A stretch of 36,212 bases of DNA from an uncultured Flavobacteriaceae bacterium (GTDB lineage: Bacteria > Bacteroidota > Bacteroidia > Flavobacteriales > Flavobacteriaceae), in assembly GCA_947494565.1 (NCBI GenBank), contig CANLVG010000017.1:1-36212 (forward strand), written 5' to 3'. The translations under genes were made by a program, and so were the position numbers. Below are positions 17,295 through 25,795 of this stretch, in pieces. The notes below the pieces were generated by a model. It worked only from the letters and a program-made list of their open reading frames with translations. It was not told the DNA's origin and searched no databases. Position 1 is the first letter of the stretch. Each line of letters starts with the position of its first letter.

Positions 17295-18233
17295 TTAAAA
17301 GAACCTTGGGGTCAATACGCCATTCTTACCGTCGAACAATTCAAAACGCAGGAATACTTCGAAAGTTCCGTCGCTGAACGCGGTATCTCCCAATTCGGTA
17401 ATTTCACGGTCGTAGGCCAACCCCAATAGCAACTGGTCGCTGATCTGAAAGCCTGCTAGGGCACTAAAGGCCGCTTCCCAACGATAGGCTGCCCCAAGAC
17501 TGAAGCTGTTATTGATCAATAGGTTGCCGGAAAGATCCATTTGCACAGGAGCGCCCTTCACCGCTCGAAAGAGTAGGGCCGGCTTGAACCTCAAGTTGTT
17601 GTTTATATCGAATACATAACCTAGAATGGTATACCAGTTGATACGTTCCCTGGCCAAATACGAAGTGGAATTCGCTGAACCATCAAAATGTTCGGTCTCC
17701 AAGAAATTGGGCACGGATAAGCCCGCATAAAAGCGATTGGTTCGGTAATAGATACCAGTTCCGAAATTTGGTGAGAAGTTGTTGTCGACGTTCGAAAAGC
17801 CATTGTTACGCTGTTCTTCCAGAAAACCAGAGAGTTTTGAAAAGTCTAAGTTGAGCAGATGGCCACCGGCCTTCAGACCAAAGGACAAGTGTCCTTCAAT
17901 GCCCATAGGCACTGTATACGAAAAGGCTAGATCGAAAGACGTTTCCTTAAGGGTACCATTGCCGATTTGGTCGTTCACGATTGACATACCCATCCCGACT
18001 CGTTTGCCCATAGGGGAATGTAAATTGAAGGTTTGGGTTTTTGGTGCTCCATCAAGACCGACCCATTGCGAACGGTGCAATGCTGCAATACTCAACACCC
18101 CTCTAGAACCTACGTAAGCAGGATTTATAGCGACCGTGTTGTACATATATTGGGTAAACTGCGCATCTTGCTGTGCTGCCATTTTGAATATGCCGGTGGT
18201 GGCTAGTATCCATATGATGAAGGACTTCCTCAT
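17295..18233 (-). CDS. PorP/SprF-family type IX secretion membrane protein
   Basis: This 312-residue protein has a signal peptide ending near AAQQDAQ (about residue 20) and then the family's typical start FTQYMYNTVAINPAYVGSRG, followed by LHRSQWVGLDGAPKTQTFNLHSP. The rest alternates short beta strands with aromatic-rich turns and ends LRFELFDGKNGV, as expected for an outer-membrane barrel. PorP/SprF proteins help deliver or hold specific type IX-secreted proteins at the surface. It forms a two-gene unit with the OmpA gene. The large adhesin gene that often precedes such pairs is missing; upstream is intergenic DNA with a candidate small RNA. Confidence 0.93.
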   Translation of the reverse strand: MRKSFIIWILATTGIFKMAAQQDAQFTQYMYNTVAINPAYVGSRGVLSIAALHRSQWVGLDGAPKTQTFNLHSPMGKRVGMGMSIVNDQIGNGTLKETSFDLAFSYTVPMGIEGHLSFGLKAGGHLLNLDFSKLSGFLEEQRNNGFSNVDNNFSPNFGTGIYYRTNRFYAGLSVPNFLETEHFDGSANSTSYLARERINWYTILGYVFDINNNLRFKPALLFRAVKGAPVQMDLSGNLLINNSFSLGAAYRWEAAFSALAGFQISDQLLLGLAYDREITELGDTAFSDGTFEVFLRFELFDGKNGVLTPRFF

Positions 18234-18550
18234 TTTTACTAATTTATAAGCTAGATTTCCGATAGGTTAGGAGTGAGCTTGGTGGAAAGACCCTTACGGA
18301 TTCTTACAAGGGTAACATAGGTCATCGAATACATAAGTTGTTTCATTTAAGAATAGCATTGAGAATTGTAATGGTACGGTGAAATGGACCTCTAGTCTCC
18401 CAATAGCAATGCAATAAAAAACTATTTAATAAGAATAGTACTACATTTGTTGTGTAAGTAGTCATTTTGGTTGTCAACTAAGATAGACCTGAGGTTTGCG
18501 ATTCGATATTGATTACCGCGTGGTGTAGATAGCTTTTGACTTCTATGCAC

Positions 18551-18576
18551 AAAAAAACCCCGCAATCTTGCGGGGT
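18551..18576 (-). terminator. Strong intrinsic terminator on the minus strand
   Basis: On the minus strand CCCCGCA (18575-18569), loop AGAT and TGCGGGG (18564-18558) form a perfect 7-bp GC-rich stem, with an extra A-T pair at its base, followed directly by seven T residues (18557-18551). There is no T-run on the plus strand, so it is directional. It stands more than 300 bp upstream of the PorP/SprF start and does not end any visible protein gene, so something noncoding is likely to be transcribed into it. Confidence 0.85.
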
Positions 18577-18700
18577 CCAAACATGCATCGCATGTTCAAC
18601 TAACCTAAAACATGCCCGTGCACGTCCCTTTACACGGACAATTTCTTTACGCTACATCTTGCCGTAAATCCGTAACTTTCAATATATCAGTGGGTTGCAT
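18551..18700 (-). ncRNA. Candidate small structured RNA ending in an intrinsic terminator
   Basis: Reading the minus strand towards the terminator, one finds TTTACG/CGTAAA (18668-18663 with 18651-18646), CCGTG/CACGG (18637-18633 with 18620-18616), and then GCATGTT (18615-18609), AACATGC (18596-18590) and GCATGTT (18586-18580). The AACATGC can pair perfectly with either GCATGTT copy, giving two exclusive 7-bp hairpins. No coding frame accounts for the terminator. The 5' end is uncertain and could lie nearer 18780. Not recognised as tmRNA, RNase P or SRP RNA from their usual conserved cores; 6S RNA or a Flavobacteria-specific RNA motif remain possible. Confidence 0.5.
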
Positions 18701-19186
18701 CTTAACACATGCTATTTTGAAATCGGGTAGAGGACTCCTTTTAGGCGGAGTGCACATAGCTATTTGTTGATTACTTATCATAGTGAGTAGGTGGTATTTT
18801 GTATTTTAGTATGATGTTCAAATCGTTGTAGCTCACCATAGTTTTATTTTTATCACGCAACTATAGCGATATGTTTACGAAGTGCAATTACCTATATATT
18901 TATAAGAAAATACTTACAAATGTTGAGAAGTGTTTGAGTTTTGTTGTGAAATGTGCGGATGATGTGGTTGACGTGACGAAAAATGGTGATTTTTTAGGTC
19001 TTCAGTAGTTGTAAAGTACTTTTTACATCTACTTTTTTATGATTAGTTTGGAAGGAGTGTCGATTCGTAAATGGGCTTTAAAAAGCTGAATCACGGATGG
19101 CTTGTTCGATTTTTGATGACACTCGCATAGATTATATTTTATTTGGAATACCGCGGTCCCTACAAACGATTTGGCACATATTGTCT

Positions 19187-19194
19187 TATTTTTG
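19187..19194 (+). promoter_or_regulatory. Candidate -7 element for the thioredoxin-fold lipoprotein gene
   Basis: TATTTTTG fits TAnnTTTG exactly and lies 19 bases before the ATG at 19214, giving a very short leader. A TTTGG upstream (19170-19174) is closer than usual for the -33 box. This supports starting the gene at 19214 rather than at 19097, because the longer start would lie upstream of the likely transcription start. Confidence 0.4.
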
Positions 19195-19213
19195 TGCTCT
19201 AATCCCATTACAT

Positions 19214-21319
19214 ATGCGATTCGTCCTCCGGTTTGGCTTTTTCTTCTTTCTTTACATTTTAATAATGATGTCCTACTCCTGCAAGGAATCTGCCGGTCAA
19301 AACGAAGAGCATGCCTTTACGAACGATTTGATACGGGAAACAAGTCCTTACCTGCTTCAACATGCACATAATCCGGTAAATTGGCAAGCCTGGAACGAAG
19401 ATGTTCTTGAAAGGGCAAAAGAAACGAATAAGCTTATTCTCATCAGTATCGGTTATTCTTCTTGCCATTGGTGTCATGTAATGGAAGAAGAAACTTTTGA
19501 GGACTTGGAAGTTTCAAAATTGATGAACGAGAACTTTATCAATATCAAGGTAGACCGAGAAGAACGACCTGATATCGATCAGGTTTACCAAACAGCGGCG
19601 CAGCTGCAGGGCCAAAATGGGGGATGGCCTTTGAACGCGATTACTTTGCCTAATGGCAAGCCGTTATACCTTGGTACCTATCACACCAAAGACCAATGGA
19701 TGCAGGTTTTGGCCAATGTCAATAAACAATTTACGGAAGACCCTCAAAAAGCGGCACAATATGCAGATAGGTTGGCTGCAGGAATCGAAGCGACCAATGT
19801 GTTCGAACCTTCTTCCGAGTTTGAAAAACTCACTAAGGAGGCGCTGCAATCGGCCACGGTTACATGGAAACAAAACTGGGATATAACCTTAGGTGGAGAT
19901 AAGGGGCAGCAGAAATTCCCGGTTCCCAATAGTCTTGACTTTCTTTTGGATTATGCCTTAGTCAACGAAGATCAAGCAACATTGGATCATGTTAAGAACA
20001 CCTTGGATCAAATGGCCAACGGGGGGATTTATGATCATTTAGGTGGTGGATTTTTTCGCTACAGTACAGACCCGAATTGGAAAGTACCGCATTTTGAGAA
20101 AATGCTTTACGACAATGCACAGCTGGTCGGCCTTTATGCTAAGGCGTATGCCGTTTTCAAGGAATCGAGGTACAAAGAGGTTGTTTTTGAAACCATCGAT
20201 TTCTTGAACCGGGAAATGAAGCATTCGGAAGGGGGCTATTATGCCGCGCTGGATGCCGATAGTGAAGGAGAGGAAGGCAAATTCTACATTTGGAGAGCAG
20301 AAGAGCTCAAAAATCTTTTAGGAGCGGAATTTACGTTGTTCAGCTCGTACTATGCCATTGAACAAGGAGAGGCTTGGGAGAATGACCATTATATACTTCA
20401 TAAAAAACGCTCAGATGCCGCCTTTTTACAAGAACACGAGATTGGAGCGGAAGAACTTCTACAATACAAAAACAAATGGTCTGCAGCATTGATGGAGGCC
20501 AGAAATGCCCGCGTTAGGCCGAATACCGACGACAAGGTATTGACCTCATGGAACGCGCTTTTAATTAGTGGCTTGATCGAAGCCCATAGGGCCTTTAATG
20601 AAGAACGTTTTCTGGAACAAGCCATAGCCACCTACGACTTCATCACTGAGAAGAGCTATTCCGACAGTCAATTGAGACATTCGTACAAAGCAGGTAGCAA
20701 ACGTTCCGAGGGATTTTTGGAAGACTATGCTTTTCTGACCCAAGCAGCGATCAAACTTTATAAGGTCAGCCTCGATAGCTCCTATCTCGATTTTGCTACT
20801 ATCATAACCAAAACTACCCAAGAAAAGTTCTTGGATTCCAATTCCGGATTGTTCCGATTCAACGATAATGAAGACCTGATTTCGAATATCGTCAAAACCC
20901 ATGATGGTGATATTCCTTCCCCGAATTCGGTCATCGCCAATAATTTGTTCCAGTTGGGGCATATCAATTACAACGTAGCCTATATGAAACAATCGAAAAC
21001 GATGTTGACCACACTGTTGCCCTACGTGACCGGATATAGTTCTAGTTATGCCAATTGGAGTCACCTGCTATTGAAGGTGGTACATCCTTTTTATGAAATT
21101 GCCGTGGTAGGGGAAAACGCGAAGTCGGACATAAACGATTTACAGACCCGATTTATTCCCAATACACTTATTGTTGGAAGTCTTAAGGAAAGTGAGTTGC
21201 CACTTTTTGAAGATCGGTTTGTAGACGGGGAGACCTATATATATGTATGCCAAGACCGTGTGTGCAAATTACCGGTGACCACTGTCTCCGCGGCATTGGA
21301 GCAACTGGAGAATTTTTAA
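19214..21319 (+). CDS. Thioredoxin-domain DUF255 / YyaL (SPATA20-like) lipoprotein
   Basis: I start at 19214, giving 701 residues, because this yields a clear lipoprotein signal (basic N-terminus, Phe/Leu-rich stretch, SYSC with Cys23). The earlier in-frame ATG at 19097 adds 39 residues of no signal character. The thioredoxin-like domain begins [19 protein letters not shown] and carries CHWC at 84-87 within [16 protein letters not shown], all hallmarks of the family. The large C-terminal part is an (alpha/alpha)6 glycosidase-like domain ([60 protein letters not shown]). Biochemical function is not established. Envelope location through a lipid anchor is the notable feature; many relatives lack a signal. 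Confidence 0.92.
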   Translation: MRFVLRFGFFFFLYILIMMSYSCKESAGQNEEHAFTNDLIRETSPYLLQHAHNPVNWQAWNEDVLERAKETNKLILISIGYSSCHWCHVMEEETFEDLEVSKLMNENFINIKVDREERPDIDQVYQTAAQLQGQNGGWPLNAITLPNGKPLYLGTYHTKDQWMQVLANVNKQFTEDPQKAAQYADRLAAGIEATNVFEPSSEFEKLTKEALQSATVTWKQNWDITLGGDKGQQKFPVPNSLDFLLDYALVNEDQATLDHVKNTLDQMANGGIYDHLGGGFFRYSTDPNWKVPHFEKMLYDNAQLVGLYAKAYAVFKESRYKEVVFETIDFLNREMKHSEGGYYAALDADSEGEEGKFYIWRAEELKNLLGAEFTLFSSYYAIEQGEAWENDHYILHKKRSDAAFLQEHEIGAEELLQYKNKWSAALMEARNARVRPNTDDKVLTSWNALLISGLIEAHRAFNEERFLEQAIATYDFITEKSYSDSQLRHSYKAGSKRSEGFLEDYAFLTQAAIKLYKVSLDSSYLDFATIITKTTQEKFLDSNSGLFRFNDNEDLISNIVKTHDGDIPSPNSVIANNLFQLGHINYNVAYMKQSKTMLTTLLPYVTGYSSSYANWSHLLLKVVHPFYEIAVVGENAKSDINDLQTRFIPNTLIVGSLKESELPLFEDRFVDGETYIYVCQDRVCKLPVTTVSAALEQLENF

Positions 21320-21327
21320 GCCCTATT

Positions 21328-22404
21328 TTACTTTAAATCTACGGCCAAGATATAGTCGTCAGCGGTCATAAAGAGCTTTTTTTCGTCCTTTCCAAAAGCA
21401 CAATTCGCCGTTTTTTGTCCAGTTCGAATGCGAGCTAGGACTTTCCCTTCTGGGTTGAAAACCCAAACACCGCCTGGTCCAGTGGCAAAAAGAATTCCAT
21501 CCTTATTGACCTTGAGTCCATCAGGAAGTCCGTCTTCATTTTCCTTACCCACCAAATGGGTCACGTCAAATAGTAATTCCTTTTTGTCAACGATACCTGG
21601 GGCTTTCAGATTGTATGTTTGCCAGACCGCACCTTCTGGATCCGATACGGCCACGTACAGCGTATTGTTGTCGGGGGAAAGTCCCACACCGTTGGGTCTG
21701 CTAAGTTTATCGACCAACACCAGTTCTCCTGAGGTCAATAGGCAGTATACGCCTTGAAATTCGAGCTCTTTTTCGGGATCTTCCATTTGCCCAGGTAAGC
21801 CATATGGGGGATCGGTAAAATAGAGGTTGCCCTCCGTATCATAGACGCCATCATTCGGACTATTGAATCGTTTTCCTTGATACCTATTTACTATAGTCGT
21901 ATAATCCACTTTCGGACTTGCGATAGGCGCATTCATCTTAGCGACCTGCCGGTTTCCGTGTTGCATTATTACGAGATCTCCTTGAGGGCTCAGTAGCAAA
22001 CCATTGGAACCCGGTTCGGCTCCAGTAAAATCTTCACCCGAAAACCCGGAAGGGTGCAGATACGTAATCGTATCGTTTTGCGCGTTTAATTTATAGACCT
22101 TGTTATTCGGAATATCCGAAAACAAGAGATAGTTGCCATCTTCAACATATAAAGGGCCTTCCGTCCACTCAAAACCGCTCGCCAAAACCTCGATTTTAGC
22201 ATCGCTATTTATGATTTCAATCGCGCGGTCATCGAAGATCTCGATCGCGAATTTGGAGGTTATATCCGATGGGGCCCTAGTTTCCGATGCTGTAATACCG
22301 GTAGCATCTTCAGGCGCTTTTTTTTGCTGCTTACATGCGAGGGCCAGCGTAAGTAGTAGCGCCATGCAGGTGACCTTAAACTGTATTATAGGGTTGTTTC
22401 TCAT
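21328..22404 (-). CDS. SMP-30/gluconolactonase-family lipoprotein
   Basis: The 358-residue protein has a lipoprotein signal ending in LALAC (Cys24). The six-bladed propeller shows the SMP-30/lactonase metal-site motifs: Glu82 in FEWTEGPLY, FNSPNDGVYD, YFTDPPYGLPG and LSRPNGVGLSPD with the expected Asn and Asp residues. Family members use a divalent metal to open sugar lactones to aldonic acids. The lipid anchor places it outside the cytoplasm, so lactone opening would occur before uptake. Its start overlaps the end of the FG-GAP gene by 4 bp (ATGA type), so the two are coupled. Substrate could be gluconolactone, fuconolactone or another; not readable from sequence. Confidence 0.9.
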   Translation of the reverse strand: MRNNPIIQFKVTCMALLLTLALACKQQKKAPEDATGITASETRAPSDITSKFAIEIFDDRAIEIINSDAKIEVLASGFEWTEGPLYVEDGNYLLFSDIPNNKVYKLNAQNDTITYLHPSGFSGEDFTGAEPGSNGLLLSPQGDLVIMQHGNRQVAKMNAPIASPKVDYTTIVNRYQGKRFNSPNDGVYDTEGNLYFTDPPYGLPGQMEDPEKELEFQGVYCLLTSGELVLVDKLSRPNGVGLSPDNNTLYVAVSDPEGAVWQTYNLKAPGIVDKKELLFDVTHLVGKENEDGLPDGLKVNKDGILFATGPGGVWVFNPEGKVLARIRTGQKTANCAFGKDEKKLFMTADDYILAVDLK

Positions 22405-25400
22405 TTTTGTTGTACGTCTTGTTTCTTAAAAGTAATTAATCTTAGGCTATCATTGTTTAACGCGAAGAGGAAAGCTTCGGTTTTACCCTCGCCCAATTCG
22501 ATTTTCGAAATTGCCTTTATCTCCCCTGGAACAATAAGTTCACTTGTTGAGGGGGAAACAACTTTGGGTTGCTGAGCATCACCTTGCACGATAAGGCCGA
22601 CACTAGCATCATTTCGTGGGGTCTCTACTTCTGATCCATAAAGGTTGCCCCCAATCAAGATATCAGGGTACCGATCGTCGTTGTAATGAAATACCTCCAT
22701 GGTGTTAATGGATGAAAACTGGACTTGACTCGGAAGAGGATTCAACTTGAACGAGCCATTTCCCGTATTCTCGATCCAATAATGCTGAAAGGTATCTGCC
22801 GTGTAATGCAATGACTCATCCAACATGCTTTTGCCGTAGATATCGTTTAGATCCGCATCTGCAAAAGATTCAAAGGTTTCAAAGCGCTGTTTGATGGCGG
22901 GCACTTGCTGAGAGGAGCATTCACGGCCCCGAAGCGGCAATTGAACTCCCTTTTTCTCATAACTCAAGACGATATCGAGCGTACCGTTTTCATCAAAATC
23001 ATTGGCGTATACCTGAAAGGGGGTTTCCGTGCTGGTTCGGTATTTGTAGTTCAGGCCCAGATTTCCTGCTATATAATCCATATCCCCATCACCATCGAAA
23101 TCTACTTTTTCAAGACCGTACCACCATCCTTTACTCTGATTGAATCCTAATTGTTCGGTAACATCCTCAAAACCTTCCCCCGTATTTTTGAAAAACCGTA
23201 GGGGCATCCATTCGCCAGCGATGATCAAGTCGATCATTCCGTCGTTGTTAAAATCATCCCACAGACTACTGGTCACAAGCCCGGGCTGAACAAGTTGCGG
23301 TGTCAATTGCTCTGTGACATCGGAGAATCGTGCGGCTTCATTGCGCCCTCCTTCGTTTCTTAGAATATAACTTCTAGCGGCTTCCGGGTATCGGCCTGGT
23401 ACTATTCTACCTCCAATAAAAAGGTCTAGATCCCCATCGGAGTCATAATCGGCTGCGGTCACGTTCAACCCACTAGCGGTAATATTCGGCAGTGCTTGAT
23501 CGCTCTTGATGAAACCTTGCTGCGTATTGATGTATAAGCGATCTTGGTAATAAGACGGCGCCTTCCTTCTATCATTTCCACCGTTTACTACATACAAATC
23601 CAGATCTTGATCACCATCAGCGTCAAAAAATAAGGCTCCCGTATCTTCGTATTGCATGTCTTGTTCCCAAGGGCCGGACATCGAATCAAAACTGCCATTT
23701 CGGTTCTGAATGAAAAGCTTGGCACTACTTCTGGCTGCATTGCCTATAAAGAAATCATCAAGGCCATCATTATTGACATCGCCTACGGCCAACGCCGGAC
23801 CCATAGCGGAGTTCTCATGGGGTAGTAGCGGTTCGAAAATGTAGTCGTCATAGTAGTCTTCGGTATGCTTGAAATCGAGATTCCATTTATCGGTAATATC
23901 CTCAAAAATAGCACTGTGCTGTTCCTTCTTAGATGTAGCATTGGCGATACTATCTTCATAGGTGATTACTTTTAAAATATCCACTTCAATACCACTCAAT
24001 AGTTGGATGTTCCCATTGGGCCAGATCACCTTTAATTCATCTATCCGATTGGCTTGGCCTAGACCAAAGTGTACAATAGGTTCCGTGCTTGATTGATACC
24101 CCCTGGTTAGGGTCAGTTCTTGAAACTGCTCTGTAGAATCGGTGCGAACGGAAACCTTGGCTCCTAAGCCGAACGGATTTTCCTTTGGCCCTTCCAATTT
24201 TACCTTTATAAAATGACTTCCTTTTGTTCCTTGGTTGCTATAAATCGAAGCAGGAGTATCAATGTTATTGATGACAAGGTCTAAATCTCCATCGTTATCT
24301 AGATCAGCAACGGCAAAACCATTGGAAAACCCTTTTTCATCAAAGCCCCAAGGTACTGTTGTATTGGTAAAGGAGTAGTCTCCATTGTTTTGAAACGCAT
24401 AATTGGCAATAGGTGTGCTAGGTAAGAGTCGAAAGTCTTTTTTTTTCGGTGCCCCAAAGGGACTTATCACATTATATTTTTCGTTCGTATCATTATGATT
24501 CACATCTCGCTTCACTCCGTTGGATATAAAAACATCCTTCAGGCCATCATTGTTGAAATCAGCGAAAATGGTTCCCCAACTCCAGTCGGTGGTTGCCATG
24601 CCGGCAAACCTCGAGATATCCGAAAAAGAAGGAGTTCCACCCTTATCGACCCCATTGTTCAATTGTAATGTATTCTGCATGTATTGATAATTAAATCCGA
24701 GTTCGACCCCTTCATAAAAGGTTTCGGGACTCATGCTCGCCATGTTGGTCTTCGATCTTTTATAGTCCTCAGCGGTCATGTCAACTTGAAGTAAATCTAT
24801 TTGTCCATCATTATTGAAATCCCCACCATCGATTCCCATACCGAACATTGCCGTATGTCGCATCGCCGATTTTGATATTTCGGTAAATGTACCGTCACCA
24901 TTATTTTGATAGAGATAATCGGGAACGTTAAAATCGTTGGAAAGATACAGGTCTTTATAGCCGTCATTATTGAAGTCATTGGCGATTAGCCCTAAGGTAA
25001 GGCCAAAATTTCGCACCCCCGCCTTATCGGTCATATCGGTAAAGGTCCCGTCACCGTTATTGTGGTACAAATGCCCTGAGTTTTCAAAGCTATTTAACCT
25101 CATTTTTTCATAGTAATAGGCATTGCCCATACTCACTTTTACAATAGGATAGTTTGCGACAAAAAGATCTAGTAGGCCATCATTGTCATAGTCAAAAAAA
25201 GTAGATTGAATCGAGGTGCTGCTATCGGCAATACCATATTCTTGGGCACTTTCCGTGAAGGTGTTGTCACCATTGTTGATGAACAATTGATTGATGCCCT
25301 CGGATGCATAGCGAGATACGCTTACATAAATATCCAAGTAACCATCGTTATTCACATCGGCCATCGTACTGCCCGTATACCAACGATTGTCACCGGCAAC

Positions 25401-25730
25401 CCCTGCCGTATCCGAGATGTCTTCGAATACGAGATTTCCTTTGTTGAGATAAAGTTTATTGGGCACCTTGTTCCCTGTAAAATAGATATCCGGTAGGCCG
25501 TCATTATTAATATCCCCAATGGATACCCCACCACCAAGATATAAATACGGGAAATTGAAATAATTCAATGTGTCATTTTCAATAATGGTATTGACAAAAT
25601 GCACATTTGATGACTCTGGTGCTACTTTGGTAAATCTGAACGTATTTGCCGATGCATCGGTATCGGTTTCAGTAGTACCACAAGAGAAAAGGAGTAGGGC
25701 AGTGGTGACTAAAAATATAGTTCTTATCAT
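22401..25730 (-). CDS. FG-GAP/VCBS repeat lipoprotein with ASPIC/UnbV domain (CRTAC1-like)
   Basis: The 1109-residue lipoprotein (LLFSC, Cys17) carries many FG-GAP repeats with the Ca-binding DxNxDGxxD pattern (DINNDGLPDIYF, DYDNDGLLDLFVA, DFNNDGYKDLYLS, DLDNDGDLDLVINN). An ASPIC/UnbV domain sits at about residues 510-590 (GYQSSTEPIVHFGLGQANRIDELKVIWPNG), and a second block of repeats follows. Such proteins form large beta-propellers and are common next to SusCD pairs in Bacteroidota; they probably bind glycan or protein at the surface, but the function is not established. It begins 12 bp after a hairpin downstream of SusD and ends overlapping the lactonase gene. Confidence 0.93.
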   Translation of the reverse strand: MIRTIFLVTTALLLFSCGTTETDTDASANTFRFTKVAPESSNVHFVNTIIENDTLNYFNFPYLYLGGGVSIGDINNDGLPDIYFTGNKVPNKLYLNKGNLVFEDISDTAGVAGDNRWYTGSTMADVNNDGYLDIYVSVSRYASEGINQLFINNGDNTFTESAQEYGIADSSTSIQSTFFDYDNDGLLDLFVANYPIVKVSMGNAYYYEKMRLNSFENSGHLYHNNGDGTFTDMTDKAGVRNFGLTLGLIANDFNNDGYKDLYLSNDFNVPDYLYQNNGDGTFTEISKSAMRHTAMFGMGIDGGDFNNDGQIDLLQVDMTAEDYKRSKTNMASMSPETFYEGVELGFNYQYMQNTLQLNNGVDKGGTPSFSDISRFAGMATTDWSWGTIFADFNNDGLKDVFISNGVKRDVNHNDTNEKYNVISPFGAPKKKDFRLLPSTPIANYAFQNNGDYSFTNTTVPWGFDEKGFSNGFAVADLDNDGDLDLVINNIDTPASIYSNQGTKGSHFIKVKLEGPKENPFGLGAKVSVRTDSTEQFQELTLTRGYQSSTEPIVHFGLGQANRIDELKVIWPNGNIQLLSGIEVDILKVITYEDSIANATSKKEQHSAIFEDITDKWNLDFKHTEDYYDDYIFEPLLPHENSAMGPALAVGDVNNDGLDDFFIGNAARSSAKLFIQNRNGSFDSMSGPWEQDMQYEDTGALFFDADGDQDLDLYVVNGGNDRRKAPSYYQDRLYINTQQGFIKSDQALPNITASGLNVTAADYDSDGDLDLFIGGRIVPGRYPEAARSYILRNEGGRNEAARFSDVTEQLTPQLVQPGLVTSSLWDDFNNDGMIDLIIAGEWMPLRFFKNTGEGFEDVTEQLGFNQSKGWWYGLEKVDFDGDGDMDYIAGNLGLNYKYRTSTETPFQVYANDFDENGTLDIVLSYEKKGVQLPLRGRECSSQQVPAIKQRFETFESFADADLNDIYGKSMLDESLHYTADTFQHYWIENTGNGSFKLNPLPSQVQFSSINTMEVFHYNDDRYPDILIGGNLYGSEVETPRNDASVGLIVQGDAQQPKVVSPSTSELIVPGEIKAISKIELGEGKTEAFLFALNNDSLRLITFKKQDVQQK

Positions 25731-25741
25731 ATACTAAAGAT

Positions 25742-25775
25742 AAAAGGAACCACTTAAACTAAGCGGTTCCTTTTT
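25742..25775. terminator. Hairpin between susD-like gene and downstream genes; terminator or attenuator
   Basis: AAAAGGAACC (25742-25751) pairs perfectly with GGTTCCTTTT (25765-25774), and an inner CTTA/TAAG (25753-25756 with 25760-25763) extends the stem across one A-C mismatch around a 3-nt loop. On the minus strand the stem ends in TTTT then ATC, a weak tail. It stands between the SusD stop and the next start on the same strand, so it likely ends part of the SusCD transcription while letting some through. Confidence 0.7.
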
Positions 25776-25795
25776 ATTAAACTAACTCAACAAAC

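Larger units (their letters stand above)
18234..19213. other. Long intergenic region between divergent genes; holds a candidate small RNA
   Basis: Almost 1 kb lies between the minus-strand PorP/SprF gene and the plus-strand thioredoxin-fold gene. The part nearest the PorP/SprF gene (18234-18540) is AT-rich with no convincing promoter box. The middle (18551-18700) has strong minus-strand RNA structure and a terminator. The part 18780-19090 is AT-rich, with a weak hairpin TGTAAA/TTTACA near 19010-19027 followed by a T-run. No protein-coding frame with family similarity was found; the frame running from 19097 is read as an upstream extension of the next gene. Confidence 0.6.

Noticed and set aside
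18558-18615. Repeated AACATGC/GCATGTT units as a CRISPR or tandem repeat
   Set aside because: The units are 7 bp, few, and in alternating orientation, which fits RNA hairpins rather than repeat-spacer structure.
19097-19213. Upstream start of the thioredoxin-fold gene, adding 39 residues
   Set aside because: The added stretch has no signal-peptide character, hides the clear lipoprotein signal that starts at 19214, and lies before and across a good -7 element.
20561-21064. 167-codon open frame on the minus strand
   Set aside because: It lies fully inside the thioredoxin-fold gene on the other strand and shows no family motif; it is a shadow frame.
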